Origin: Bolinopsis microptera
Taxonomy: Eukaryota > Ctenophora > Tentaculata > Lobata > Bolinopsidae
Assembly (NCBI RefSeq): GCF_026151205.1
Contig: NC_087073.1
Span: 22,295,779-22,359,778, forward strand
Direction of reading: 5' to 3'
DNA: 64,000 bases
Shown here: in pieces, positions 25,252 through 49,800 of the stretch
Position numbering within the stretch: position 1 is the stretch's first letter
Layout of the letters: the number at the start of each line of letters is the position of its first letter
Translations under genes and position numbers: made by a program
Notes under the pieces: generated by a model
The model's input: the letters and a program-made list of their open reading frames with translations, nothing else
The model's database searches: none
Told to the model about the DNA's origin: nothing

Positions 25252-28170
25252 TTTGCATAGGCTACAGGATAATTTTATTAGAAAGCAATGAAACGACATT
25301 TTGATTGAGAATAAAATTAAGATACATGACAATTTTCGCAAAGTGAACTTTTTTTCTTGGAGTAGAGCATCATAGTTTGGCTGGTGATTCTTCAGTTTGT
25401 CGTCGAAATCCTACAAAGTACACGCATACTACCTGATTGGAGATAGACCTAACTCTAAATTGGAGCCCTAAAGAAAGTTTTAAAAAAATATAATGTTTCA
25501 TTTGAATTGTTCACGTTTCAGAACGACCAACGATCCAATTCAAACTCTAGGCGATAGAACATAAAATTTTGGCAATCGTAGAGTATGCATGCAATAGAGT
25601 TATAGATAGGCGCTGACATTCAACCAGTTATATAGCATCGGCCAATAATTGATGAAGTTAAAATGCATCCCAACAAATCACTAACTCGATTATTTTGATC
25701 AGACAGTTGAGATCTCTAGCCATCAGATTAGATAAGTTAGCCAAATAAAAAGGAAACACTGCAGAATGGCTTAAATTACCTCTCCTAACATTTTACATTC
25801 CCAACATCTAGGTATCAAATTCTATGGAAGGGAAGTTGATTTGAAACCACTTTTTCAGGACAAGGAAAACATAAACTTTAGAGGAATAGGGTTAAACGTT
25901 TAGCGACCCACCCAATAATTAATTTTGGTAGAAACATTCAATTTGGAAACTCAGTTAAACGCTGATTTGTGAGGGAAACACTTCAAATTTATCTAATAAC
26001 CAGATAATAAGATAAGATAATTTATCATACTAATCACAGTAGCTTGTTTAAGTGGGACATGTTGTGAATTCAGTTCAGTGCTGAACTTAAAGGGGTGCTT
26101 TAGAGCAGTGGGAACATGTTCAGGTCATCCTAACCCTTACTCTGTAGCACCAAATAGGGGGGGCCGGGGGGGGGGGGGGGGGGGGTTTTCTTCTTTTTAA
26201 AAACAAAACAAACAAACTTCCAGCCCCAAACGGAACATCGTTAAAAAACTTACTCATTTCGAAGTTCAAACATCACACGTTTATAGCCAACAGGAAGAAA
26301 CCGAACCCCAGAATACTTATTGCTTATTTCGACCTCCCGTTCACTTTGAACCAGACGGAACCATTGAACCTTGAGTGTGAACCAAGGATTCGGTAGAGGC
26401 ATTTGCATTAGTAAGGTGTTAAGCCCCAACAATTTGAGTAATGCACATTTGTCTACTGTCTACGCAGTCTCTAGCTGGAAAAGTCTTCTTTGTTCGAGCT
26501 CAGATGCAAGGTGCACTGAGAGTGCATAGAAGGAACTGCAAATACAACAAAAACCAAAATTACAGATCCAGGAAAGATTACAAGGACACGTCACCCGATC
26601 TAGGACCGGATAACAAAGGACCCGACGGTGATTTGACCAAACTAGGCGTGGTCGCAACTCGCAACAAGATATCATGTCAAAATAAGTATTCTGTGTTACA
26701 GACAGAACTGTGAATCTGAAAAACAAATAACAAGTTTCTCTCTTGCCTACAAATAATATTGGGTGAGATCGAGAAGCAGTTGGAACATACAGCTGCGAAA
26801 GTTCGTTAAGTTACCACGGTAACACTACTTCCAATCAATCAAGCTCAAGCAACCATATTAGTACAAAATAATTATGTGTGTGGATCGCTGTGTGTAATAC
26901 TCAGCCAAAAGCACTAAAAAGGTGACGTAAATGAGTGTATCAGGACCACAGTTCGCTTTATGGTGAGCTTCACTGCAATTCTAGTTCCTTAATTCTCGAC
27001 CCAGAGGAGGGAAAATCGGATTGCAGATTCCAAAGAAACGAGCATTTCTGCTTTGCAAATAGCAGAGCAAAAACGGGAGATGTACATTAGATGTCAAAAC
27101 AGCGAAGAATACAGCAAAATGTATACCTCATTTTACCAAATTAGGATGGTTGTGAGTCTAATTAGTTTTGTGACGTCACACGCGAAATTGGGAGACGAAA
27201 TCCCGGAGGGCCACGCCTCTTCACGGTGAACAGAACCATGGGGACAGAAAAGGTAAAGCAAATATCCGACACAAAACACTCAGTTGGTCTACAAATTAAA
27301 CAAAGAACAATCACATACAAATTCGTAGCTCAAGAAGTGAGTGTAACTGTGTGTGTGTACTACATGTGACGTATGTGGTGATTGGCATGTAATTAGCAAT
27401 TAGACACCCATCACGACCCCTTATCAACTCCTGAAACAGCTTTCGTCCATCTAAACAACGGCGATTTTTGGAAACAAAGCAAAAAGGTAAAATTCAATAT
27501 GGCGGACACAAGAGGAGTCAAGTGATACGGAACTGGTTGTACCTGATGCACCGACACCAGTATTAAATATGCACGTTTCATCATCATGCCATTTTAGGGA
27601 GGGATCATGTCTCTACAAATAAGAACGCGTCAATCAAGTTCCCTCGAAAAAACGGGACCTTGAAACAATGGGAAAACATATACACAACAAATGATGCAGT
27701 ATTACGGGCAACATTTATTGCAGACAGTAATTAAGGATACAGAATATGCAGATAGAGCTATGCGTGTGAGCCTCAAGTTTGGTACTAAAACTCGTTAGAA
27801 TCCAGACTTTCGGGTTCATTTTAGCGGCTAGAAAGGAAACTTGGACTAAGAGGGGCTCAATTTTGCTACAGTCAATCATGACGTCACTAAAATTGGCATA
27901 TATGACTTGCTAGTGGCAGACAAATGGCTGCTACGGTGTAATAAGGCAGGGCTTGCTTATGTGGCTTTGTGTGTAGAGTACTGATCTTAAAGTGAGCAGT
28001 TGCTTTTCTTGACGAATCCTACACGTAACATTGGGTTCGAAATGTATATTGTTCACAAATCTGATGATTAATGATTATAATATGCTGCATTTACAGGTAA
28101 CAATCAGTGCAGCTTGTACAATCACGAGAGTGGTGTGCTGACATTTATTAGGTAAGGAAGCGGGTATGTA
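25252..28170. other. Spacer upstream of CSTF2, no gene recognised
   Basis: It contains the presumed CSTF2 promoter and 5' UTR. There are G runs at 26157-26163 and 26166-26185. Short frames at 26.2-26.7 kb overlap on both strands and lack family motifs. Confidence 0.45.
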
Positions 28171-28461
28171 ATGAAAGCGAAGAACAACGGTGCCGAGAAA
28201 TACTGTTCTGTTTCAAAACAAAGTGATGAACCTGGCCTCGGGTGCTTGGAGAGTAAAGCCATAAAAGTCCTTTTCATAGAGTTATACGGATACCCATGGA
28301 AAGACGCTCACAAGAGCGACGAATATGAGATTTGTCCGAGAAGCACGTGGAAAGAACGCTGCGCGCGACTGAAACTGGAAACGGAGCTCTTGGACGCTTT
28401 ATTTTTTACGTGTCTAGACTCAGCCAGTTCGCTCTACAGTATTGCTCTCTCAGAGCAATAA
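28171..28461 (+). CDS. Possible small protein, 96 residues, unrecognised
   Basis: This is an isolated ATG-to-stop frame encoding a mixed-charge protein with an ordinary amino-acid balance; a central stretch reads KVLFIELYGYPWKDAHK. An AATAAA lies about 30 bases after the stop. There is no signal peptide, membrane segment or family motif, and no splice partner was identified. It would be one of only two plus-strand genes in the window. It could equally be a chance ORF. Confidence 0.25.
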   Translation: MKAKNNGAEKYCSVSKQSDEPGLGCLESKAIKVLFIELYGYPWKDAHKSDEYEICPRSTWKERCARLKLETELLDALFFTCLDSASSLYSIALSEQ

Positions 28462-30222
28462 TTTAGTTCATATTCTGTATTCATAATAAATCTGGTTGCT
28501 GAATTTTTCAAAAGATCAAGCAAGACGTTCAAGGTCCATGGATGCTGGAGTTGGAAAGTGACACTGGAAGTGGAAGCCGCCTATCAACAATCAATATCAG
28601 CCATCAGGTATATATCTTCAACTTCAAATTCACATCGAAAATCTTATAGTTACTCGGCCGGAAAGGAAAGACCAAGCTTTGGTAATTTACCAACGTCCAA
28701 CATTCATCATTATCATCAGCTCTCAGAACTCATGTCAGGTATCCACAGAAGTGTTTTTGATTATATATCGCAGTCCCTGGTACTGGTAGTAGTAGTACTA
28801 GTGAGTAGTAACCTGATTGCTGTTCCAATCCTTGTAGTTGTGCTTCATATTTACAGTTCTAACACTAACAGAATGATATCTTATTTTCGAAGATGAGCTG
28901 AAACTGGAAAATTTAAAAATACTATTGATACGCCGATTGCCAAGGAATAGTATTAGTACTACTACTAGTATTTTCTATGAATTTCTATGATTATGAATCG
29001 ATTTGTTTTTATTTTCTGCCTTATATGAATCTTCATATGCAACCCTTTACAATTACGGATAGTGATACTCACAACTCATTTTGACGCTCATAGTCATACT
29101 TCGTCTTGTTTTTGTAAAACTAAAATTTCAATATGTAAACTACTTTTTATTTTTTAGACCAATCGCGTGTCTCCTAATCGTATTTATTGTTAGAATCGAA
29201 ACAGAGCCTTGGGATCGAAAGTAAAACGGCACGCAACTTTTTCATCGAGATTCGTTCCAAAAGCAAAATGTATGATGTTATCTGTTAAAAGTCGGTGACT
29301 GTAAGGACGATGTTTTAATAAGAACCAAATTTCAAACATTAATCCGGCAATACAGTTGACGAGACTAAATTTTTTCTTTTTCAGATGTGTAACTCATAGT
29401 CATAATATTTTGCGTGATTCAACACAACTGGGCCCAGTTAATTCTTCGATCAATACTTAAAATGCAACGTGCATATTTTGAATTTCTTTACCAACGTTAC
29501 CAATAAAATCGGGGTGCTACTGTTTCGCATCCAACAATTTCACCGATGCAGGGGGAACAGAATATATTGGTAATTTTTGATCTGCTGAATAATTATACAC
29601 CTCATTTTAATGTCTCAGGTCTCTGTTTCAATCTCAGCAATAATAGTAGTAAGGTTGAAGATGAAATAATTGATTAATTACTTAAAATTATTGATTCTAC
29701 ATGTACATAAGGACGATGGTTTTTTGCTCGAAGTTAAGTTGAGACTTTGGTTATCTATAGACATTAGACATTTTTTTCACAGAAGGATTAAAAAGCTCTT
29801 TTCTTTTATCAATGATAATTTTAAACAGAAAAAAACAGTGCAACCACGAATAAATATAATATGATAAACAATCATAACACAGAAGCGACAACTAAAATGA
29901 ACCGAAAATGTTAGAACTGGTCAGCAACCCAAAAAGTTAACAGAGATGAGAGAATGAGATGATAAAATACAATCCAGTGTTAGTGTTACTGTTAAATCAT
30001 AAAAATAAGCTTTAAATTTGTAATAATGATTCAATTTGAGTTTAAAAATTATTTGGAGGATGTTCTGATGTCCAAATCAGTTTATACTGAAAATTTGATT
30101 TTCGACATACAAATTAACAGAACATGCCAAAATGGTCGCAATGGTCTGTACGCTGTTATATTCCACACACTAAAAATATATTCACAACTCCAATACAAAT
30201 GAAAAATTAGATAATTTAAATA
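28462..30222. other. 3' flank of DHX9, no gene recognised
   Basis: AT-rich DNA with small trinucleotide patches (agtagtagtact at about 28788, tactactactag at about 28950). It includes the DHX9 3' UTR region just below 30223. Confidence 0.45.
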
Positions 30223-40908
<10,686 letters not shown>

Positions 40909-42442
40909 GTTCCTCCCGCCTACTGCAGTTTAAAGAGTAACGGTCACTTCAAGAGGGAATATTGGCTATTAAAATTATTTCCTAACTTTTACAATAGATA
41001 AAGTAGGAGGTGCCCTTCAATAGATAAAGTAGGAGGTGCCCTTCAATTCCAATTTCCAATTATATTTGTAATTTGACGTATGCATCTTTTCAATGACTAC
41101 AGATATTCATTATAAAATTTTATTATAATTATATTATTATATCGTGTGGAATGTACATAAGGTCATGTGGAAATGTTTTGTCCTATAAGGTAAAATAACA
41201 AGATAATTGGTAACTCAGTTTCCAAGATATTTGGTAACTCAGATTAAGAGTTCTTTCTTTCACATTCCCCTACATAACAGTTGTGTAGCTTCATGACACA
41301 GGACGGCAATCCATTACTGGTTAAACCAGTTGTGTTTTTAAACTTGATGTACCTCTTAGACTGATAATATTGTGAAAACACCAGAAAGACACAGACATAC
41401 CTTTTTCGGGGGGTGAAGCTGATGTCTGACATTTCAGATACTTTTAGTAACATCCTGCTGAACAGTTGAAGAAGTGTGTTATGATCGGAATTATCAAAAT
41501 ATTACAATCGAACCAGAATTTACCGTGTTACGTTCACGGAAAACCGAGGTTCGATCATGCATTCAATAGATTGTTTGGATCTTAACACAATTCTTCAAAA
41601 ATCACTGTTTTAGTTTATCAAACTGAAAATCTGCTCCACTTTGCAGAAATCAGCTTGTTTTATAATGCAATATATTGTCAATAATGTTAATCACTTTAGA
41701 GTTTAACATTTTTGACATATAAATTATCGATCTGAAATGTCAGACACAGTGTTTGTCACCCTTCTCTATTACCCTTATTACTATTTTCTACAGAAACCCT
41801 CAAGATCTTTATTAATAGAGCAAGATTTTGTCAATTCGAATTTTGATAGACTTTGAATAATTCAATGTCTAGGAAACTGAGTTACAATTTTAGGTACATA
41901 TTACTCATGAAAGGAATTATCAAAATTGAATATTCAATAAAACACATTCCGGTCAGAATTTCTATGTAAGCGAATAATTGAATATTTTCATAATTAAGGT
42001 TTGAAACAATTTCTAAGAAAATAAAAATCAATTCAATTTAACACGGTTTACACACAAATTTATAAAAAATCCCAACTGCGCTCTGAAATGATTCGTTTTG
42101 AAAACGGCCGATCTTTCCTTTCAAGAACAAAAACTCGTGTCAGCAACAAGTACGAATAGATAACTAGAGAACTAGATAACGACTCGATCTACTTTTAGCC
42201 TTCTTCACACCGAAAGTCCGCACATAAATGTACATACTCTCAGGAGGCACCTGTTGCTGGCTGCACTATGAAAACATGGTATGTGCCAAAACACGGTTTC
42301 AGACCAGTAATCGTTAACATTTACAGCAGATTAGGGAATTATACCATGCTGCATGCACGACATTCGTTCAATCGATTTAAAATTCAAATGTACAGAGAAC
42401 TTTTACTTTAGCACAAAGCCAGAAAAACATAAATAACGGTAT
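40909..42442. other. 5' flank of DHX9
   Basis: The acceptor CTGCAG at about 40927 implies a non-coding first exon upstream. A candidate is the minus-strand segment ending at about 41402 with donor GTATGT. A 26-bp direct duplication (aatagataaagtaggaggtg cccttc) lies at 40993-41044. No other gene was recognised. Confidence 0.45.
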
Positions 42443-42450
42443 ATCGCGAG

Positions 42451-43241
42451 GGGGGGGGGGGGGGGGGGGATGCAACGTCAATTAATGTCAATTAATGTCA
42501 ATTAATGTCAATTAATGTCAATTAATGTCAATGTCAGTTTTGCAAAATTCAGGAATACTGACATTAATTGACACGATATTTTTCGACCAGAGATTATGTA
42601 GTTCTACCATATTTTTAGCACTTTAGAACGTTTATATCATCAATTTATTCACTACTATCACATATGGAAATGTGAAATGTGAAAAATTCAGATCATTAAA
42701 CAACAAAACTAAAATAATACGGTTTTCCGAAATTTAATTTTCTTAAATGGGCGTGGCCATCCAAGGGCGTGGTTCTCAACATCATCAGAACTTAAAACCC
42801 ACATTAAACGAAATACCTTCATGACATTTATATTTGAATAACGAATCTTAAACAGCTAAAATTTCTCCTTCATACTAAAAAAGCCGATTCTAGATAATTT
42901 ACCTGTATAAGAAACCAATAAAATATGGGCGTGGCCGGTGGGGACCGAAGATGGAAGAGTTCAAAGCTGAAATTTTTTTTGGTGGTCTTTGAACCTAAGG
43001 ATCAACAGATAAGAACATACTCATAATTATTCAAGGACATTTTGTTTTTTTGAACCGGTCTAACTTACATAGACGTGAATATCTTGAATATTTATCGAAT
43101 AATGATAATCTCAAATTTCAAGACAAATTAATGTCAATTAATGTCAATTAATGTCAATTAATGTCAATTAATGTCAATTAATGTCAATGTCAGTTTGGGG
43201 TTTTTATGGAATACTGACATTAATTGACGTTGCATCCCCCC
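42451..43241. mobile_element. G-ended inverted-repeat element with 8-bp duplication
   Basis: ATCGCGAG lies at 42443-42450 and 43242-43249. The 791-bp element between them begins with a run of about 19 G followed by ATGCAACGTCAATTAATGTC, and ends with the inverse (GACGTTGCATCCCCCC). Near both ends are about six tandem copies of a 10-bp word, attaatgtca, followed by AATGTCAATGTCAGTTT and GGAATACTGACATTAATTGA. No protein is encoded. It shares these subterminal repeats with the element at 39658. The long left G run looks like an expanded terminus. Confidence 0.9.
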
Positions 43242-43249
43242 ATCGCGAG

Positions 43250-43896
43250 CCAACATTCTCGCGCAAACAATGAGTTTCAGAGTTATAGCTTCAGAGAATG
43301 AAAGCAAGTAAGATTATGGTGAAGTGCAATGTGAAACCTATCCTAACCTAGCATCATGATTCATGAATCCATAAAAATACAATTATTATAGCAAAACTAT
43401 CAGGTCGACCTAAAAGCAAATAGATACTCCCTAGCAATCTGCTATTTACAGATAAATTACATAGAAAATGTATCATAACGGCTAAGTTGCGGAAGTAACG
43501 CATTCAAGGATACAAATATGATAAAATGTGAATCGTTACCATTTAAATTGCGTCTGTTAAAATAAGGAACAAATAATAGTCAGCCAAAGTTGCAACCTGG
43601 TCCCTTATTCATCAGGGAGGGTGGAATTTGTTTTTGAGGCATTTTCATTTGGTTAAAAAATAATGCTACTGAGCCCCAAAGATTACGTAGTGTATAAATA
43701 ATAGGATTATCATTATCATAGATTTTGTGAAATGCGTAACGAATTCACAAATCACTGCATCAAAAACAAAAACTGGATACGACCAGCCTTAGTTATAGTC
43801 GAAACAGTTAAATCAACCAAAGTCTAAACAAATAGGCTGAAAGCGGGACTTGACAAATTTCAATTCCAGCAAAAAATTCTAAATCAAAATCTAACA
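43250..43896. other. Spacer, no feature seen
   Basis: AT-rich sequence 3' of the last exon of the helical protein. Nothing was recognised. Confidence 0.45.
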
Positions 43897-46800
43897 TCAC
43901 GAGACAGCCTTAACCAGGAGTCTCAACACGAGTCTACTACCCAAGCTTATCTCACAGTTAGAGGACAGAGTCCGTTGTAGATCTAGGGTCTTATCTCTGG
44001 GGTTAAGTTCTGCTGGAGGTTTAGAGTGTTCTGATAGCAGGGCCCGGAACATGGCGGACAGAATGATAAGGTAGATGTCGGTAGTGTAGGTAGGGGTGGG
44101 AGGTGAGGGGTCTGTGTAACGCAAGTGCAACTGTAATGGAAAATTAATTCAGTATATATAGTTAATGATCTTGTTATGTAAGTGTGGACTACTTAAAATA
44201 ATGTAATTCGATATTCTTTCATTCGCCTAACTGTCGAAGCCACTCAAAATACCCAGGCATATGTTTTAATTTTATATTATGTTTTATAACTTAAATAAAA
44301 AAGGCGGATTAATTCGATCACAGACATTTAAAAAAACGGTAACTAATAAAAGGCTTACGAAGAAATTGTAGAATTTCTCCCAGGAAGGCGGTCTGTCTGC
44401 TAGAACCTTGTAATGTTCTGGGACTTTCGATTGACTGAGTGTCAGTAACACCTGAGATAAGATTGTTATCTAAAACTCAAAAGCAGAAGAAATGAAGCAC
44501 AAATTGTTGTGGGTGTGAAATTTTAAACTTAAAGTATCACTACGTAAGACCCGTACATTTTAGTGCTATTGTAATATTGAAATATTCCTCCACTGAAAAG
44601 GTACTGAGCTGAGTCCCTGGCCATGATATTCTGATAATGACAGGAGATATTTAAACAGAATCCACCTGAGCATCAATCGGACTCTAGTTCATTGAACTAC
44701 TTGCATCATAAACATAATTTATTTCTGGAAATCTTTACAATATCTTGTAGAAATCCGGTCAACAGTGCTGCAGTAACAGACTTTTATTGTTTTCATGCCA
44801 TTACATTTTGTCTCGTTCATTACCAAGACTTGTAATACTATATACATATATATAATATATATATATATTATATAATATATATACGTGTAATTATTGCAGG
44901 GATGTTCTTCTCAGTAATATAGCAGCCCTGCCGCTCTCTTACTTATTAGTGAGTTTTATGTTGCGTGATCTCAAGATCATTGCTGATCTGAAGGTTTGGG
45001 GGGGGGGGGGGGGGGGGGGGTCCTTGGTCGGGGGGGGGGGGGGGGGGGGGGGGGTCCTACAATTATAAAGGTGCAGGTTTTCGGGCTCCCTTTTTGGAGC
45101 CATCGCCTTTCACCCTTTCACAAATCATGGTGCCCAGACTCTTCCCCATGCAATTGCTAATTAATATTAATTTCAATTTTAATTGTGCCGTCCCCATCAC
45201 CTGCTCCCAGACTCCATCGTGCCTACTCCTCTATAATTGATATTCATATTAATCGTATACCCAGGATGCTTCATTAATCGCCAGATTCGGGCCTAGTGTG
45301 ATGCTAATAGGTGGTGTACAGCATCTCATTTTTATTGAAACGAGCTAAACAGAGAGCGTTAGTTTTTAGTATTAAGCCTATTCCCCATGTAGTTTGTTGC
45401 AGATCTCAAATTTCATTGAGTCAAATGTGCTGCATCAAATTCAAAGTACCACCTTGTAGAGAGGTGGTAGCGTTAAGTACTGTACTGTCTTTCGTTTAAT
45501 TTATGTGTTTTTAATATCGTTATGTGTTGTCAGGATCTCTATAACCTTTCATTCTCTTAATGACGTGCAGTAACTCTTAAGCAGCGTGTCTGATAATTTC
45601 GTTTGATTGAGTCAGATAAAAACTTCTATATCATTCGGTCTATCATATTATAGTCAAGCATCCAATATTTCATGCCGGTTAGTTTTGTTTACAACCCGCC
45701 AATCATCGAATTGACATCCTTGTTCGTTAGAGAGCACTTTTTAGACAAGTTGCACTATGTTCTGAGTCAAATAACACGAGGAAATATGGACAGAACTGAA
45801 TAAGAACAAAAACCACATTCTAAGATTGGGAAATCAGGAAGACTCTGCAACCCAGGAATCAACTACAAACCTATGATATTATTGTTTCAGGGGGAGTTTC
45901 AGGGATAATAATTGATAAAGGATTGACAGACCCTATAATTGGTGAAATTATACTCATAGTACGTTACCTTCAAGCCTTCTGGGTTACTCTTAGTCCTAGT
46001 GGAAAAAATGGTTATCTCTTCTAAATACCTTGCATCGCATAATAATGATAACTTTTTACAGCTTTGAGTCCAACATTCACTTACATAATTGCCCTCTTAC
46101 AAGAAAATTACCTAGTTGCGATGCCATACACCTTGATAAGTTCCTGTTTACACAAGCAAAGATTCTTAGCCTCCCCTTTAATCACATAATCCTTCATAAA
46201 ACAATGGTTAAACAATAGTCGCTCGCGCTACAAGGAAATAGAATAAAATATAACAGAAGTTCGTTTGCTTTTAGTTTATCAGAGAGAAATCCAAATACCA
46301 CTTGTAGGTCAAAATTTCTTCAAGCACCCTTCGAGGACGGTTTTAGCTGTCATTAAATGTTTTTTATTATACATAATTAAATATAATTAATGAAAGGCCC
46401 GTGGTCACAGGGAGGAAGATAATAGTACTTTTTTGAATTTTGATGGTCAATTTTGATGATCGCATTAAAAATATCCGTCACAACAGAAAATACAGCCGAT
46501 TAAAATGTAACACATAACACACAACGTAATATGACAACAAAACCGATCAAAATGATGTTCCAACAAGCTTTGCACGTGCGTGTTTCCAACCGCGTTACTA
46601 TGCAATTCCCTATTTCCCATCTAAGTTGCACGTGGGTGGTCAGACAAACAGACAAAAAGTATCATTTGAAATATGATAGAGATTATTTTATAAATAAAAT
46701 GTGCAGCTAAGTCCTTTAAGGTTTTTAAAAAGAATCCCATCATTAAATATTATTAAATATTAATAGTATTTTATTTTAGCTAGATAGTATAAATTCCATT

Positions 46801-49800
46801 CAGTGATCCCAAAGATATGGCTGTACGAGTAATCCTACGGACATTGCTTATATTCCTACTGCTCGCAATTGCAGCCTCTGATGACTACACAACAGTAACT
46901 AGCAGTAGAAGCATTGCAGAAGACGATGCTACTACCACAGCGGAATGCCCTAACGGAAACTATCTGACTAAATGTAGGATAGCATCAGGCGGATTAGGAT
47001 CAGTAACAGATGGCACGACAGTACCAAAAGATTTGAGTCACAGCTGTGTTGCTCAGAATGAAAATACAGACCAAGATGGAATAGGCGATGGAGTAATTGT
47101 AAGTTAATTTTTAGAACATTTTAATATTTCAATATTTATTTGCCAATTCAATACCCTATGTAAACATAAGTGCATGTAAACTGGGGCAGTGAATCTTATC
47201 CTCAATCCAATCAGAAAGTAATTAAAATATCAAACCTGACCAACACCCGACCTTTATGGTAATTAGGATAATTAATTAATTAGGATAATTAATTAATGTT
47301 CATCAGGGTAATTATACAAAATTAATGCACGTGGTTTAGTTAATCAAGGACTTGAAACAGTGTTTTTCAGGCTGAAGCTACCTGCAGAAAAATCAGATCT
47401 GGGATAGATGTGGTTTTCAAGAAGCAATCAAAAGAAAAAGGAGCAATTGTAAAACTGAACTGTCCAGATGGACTGCCTAATCTTGGTACTCTGGGGAAAA
47501 GGGTACGTTTTTCTATGAAACAGTAAACCCGGCATTTAAACCACATTTATCAAACTATAAAATTGAATAAAGTTGACAATTCATAATTTTTAAATTCATA
47601 CAGGGTGGGCCAAAAGTCAGTACCCATACGTTGGCCTTTATAGCTCATTCACTGAGTGCCCAATTTAAATACTTCTTTCTGGTATGACTAAGTACCACCA
47701 CTGGTTCGAGGAATTTGTCAACTCGAAAAATATTTGCGTTCATTTTTTTCAAATGGAGGTTCATTTTCACATTTATTTGATAGTTGGATAGTCGGATCAA
47801 GCTAAATGTTATTGAATTGTGTTTGGCCATTCGAATTACGTTTGTCCTGAAAGAATTAGAACTGTAGCTTCTCAGATGACCGAGATATGAAGTATATATA
47901 ACGAGTTTATTCATTACGTGTGATCAGGTGATTGGTTTACCTAATCACGTGATAAGGTGCCCCCGTTAAACATTATGGGAATTGTTAAGGGTGCCCAATT
48001 AAAGTGTCGTGTCACGGTGTCACATAATCACCCATTCAATTTTGTTAACGAGAGACAGAAAATGCTTGATTACTTCGTTATTTCTAATCCGTTTTGCCTC
48101 ATGTTTTCAGATCATATGCAACATTTGATAATCTACCGTCTCTGAAAAAATTAGGTGTTCAGCATGTTCAGAGAAAACAATATAGGTGTTTTAATATTGA
48201 ATGGGCGTGGTCTAAAATATCCGAATTTTCAAATTTTGACGACGGAATCCTCGAACCAGTAAGTAGAGTATGCCATCTGCAAAGCAACAGCTCTCAAATA
48301 TAAAACACGGCGGAGCTATTAAGGCCAACGTATGGGTACTGACTTTTGGCCCACCCTGTATTATTTACAGACAACTTTTAACGTGGGCAGATGAGACTGG
48401 TCAATACTGTACTTCCAACGAATGCATTGAGAAAAGGTGTGACTACACAGCCATTTGTGGAAACTTCTTTAAACCAGGTTTGTAAATTATGCTCCATCTG
48501 AGTTGTGAACACACCCTTTAGCATGTCTACCCTGTATATAGTAACTACTGTAGTTCCCCTGGCTTAAACCCAAACCCCTAAACTTAACAACTCCCTAACA
48601 GCAATAGTAAGCCAAATTCGTAACTTAACGAAGATATCAGGGGGGGGGGGGGGGGGCCAACGCCCCAAATTCGTAACTTAACGAAGATATCAGGGGGGGG
48701 GCCCTCCAAATTCGTAACTTAACGAAGATATCAGGGGGGGGGGGCCCTCCAAATTCGTAACTTAACGAAGATATCAGGGGGGGGGGCCAACGCCCCTCCA
48801 AATTCGTAACTTAACGAAGATATCAGGGGGGGGGGGGGGCCAACGCCCCTCCAAATTCGTAACTTAACGAAGATATCAGGGGGGGGGGGGGCCAACGCCC
48901 CTCCAAATTCGTAACTTAACGAAGATATCAGGGGGGGGGCCCTCCAAATTCGTAACTTAACGAAGATATCAGGGGGGGGGGGCCCCTCCAAATTCGTAAC
49001 TTAACGAAGATATCAGGGGGGGGGGGCCCCTCCAAATTCGTAACTTAACGAAGATATCAGGGGGGGGGGCCCTCCAAATTCGTAACTTAACGAAGATATC
49101 AGGGGGGGGGGGCCCTCCAAATTCGTAACTTAACGAAGATATCAGGGGGGGGGGGGGGCCAACGCCCCTCCAAATTCGTAACTTAACGAAGATATCAGGG
49201 GGGGGGGGCCAACGCCCCAAAAGGCCACGATTTCTAGGGCCCTTTTTGGATTTTCGATATGTGTGGGGCCTTTTGGGGCCCTAGAATTAACTTCAATTTC
49301 ATCAAGTTTGATATATGCTAAGTGCTTTAATGATATTATCTGACTACTTGCACAGTACTTTTATGTTTATTTGAGTGTATTACATGGAGATTATGGTCCA
49401 TAAACACTATCAAATAGTGGTCAGGGTCAAAAAGCCCCGATTTCTAGGGCCCTTTTCGGATTTTCGATATGTGTGGGGCCTTTTGGGGCGTTGGCCCCCC
49501 CCCCCCCCCCCCATATCATCAAAAATCAAGAATATTCTTATTTGTTGGACGCTAAACGGTCGCAACACGGACCTAAGTAATAAAATGGATCCAGAATCCC
49601 AAGATATCATTTACTTTAAATTTATTTATAATAGGTCTGGAATTAGTGTTATATTGTAAGAGCGATTCGCCTGAGAGAGAAAGCAAATTACAAAAAAGCA
49701 ATCAAGCTAGGTTTATTACTTATGGAGCTGCTGAAGAGAATATTTAACCGTTTAGTACATTGCGTTCAAAATTGAAATCAAATCGACTACCAAAAGTTGA

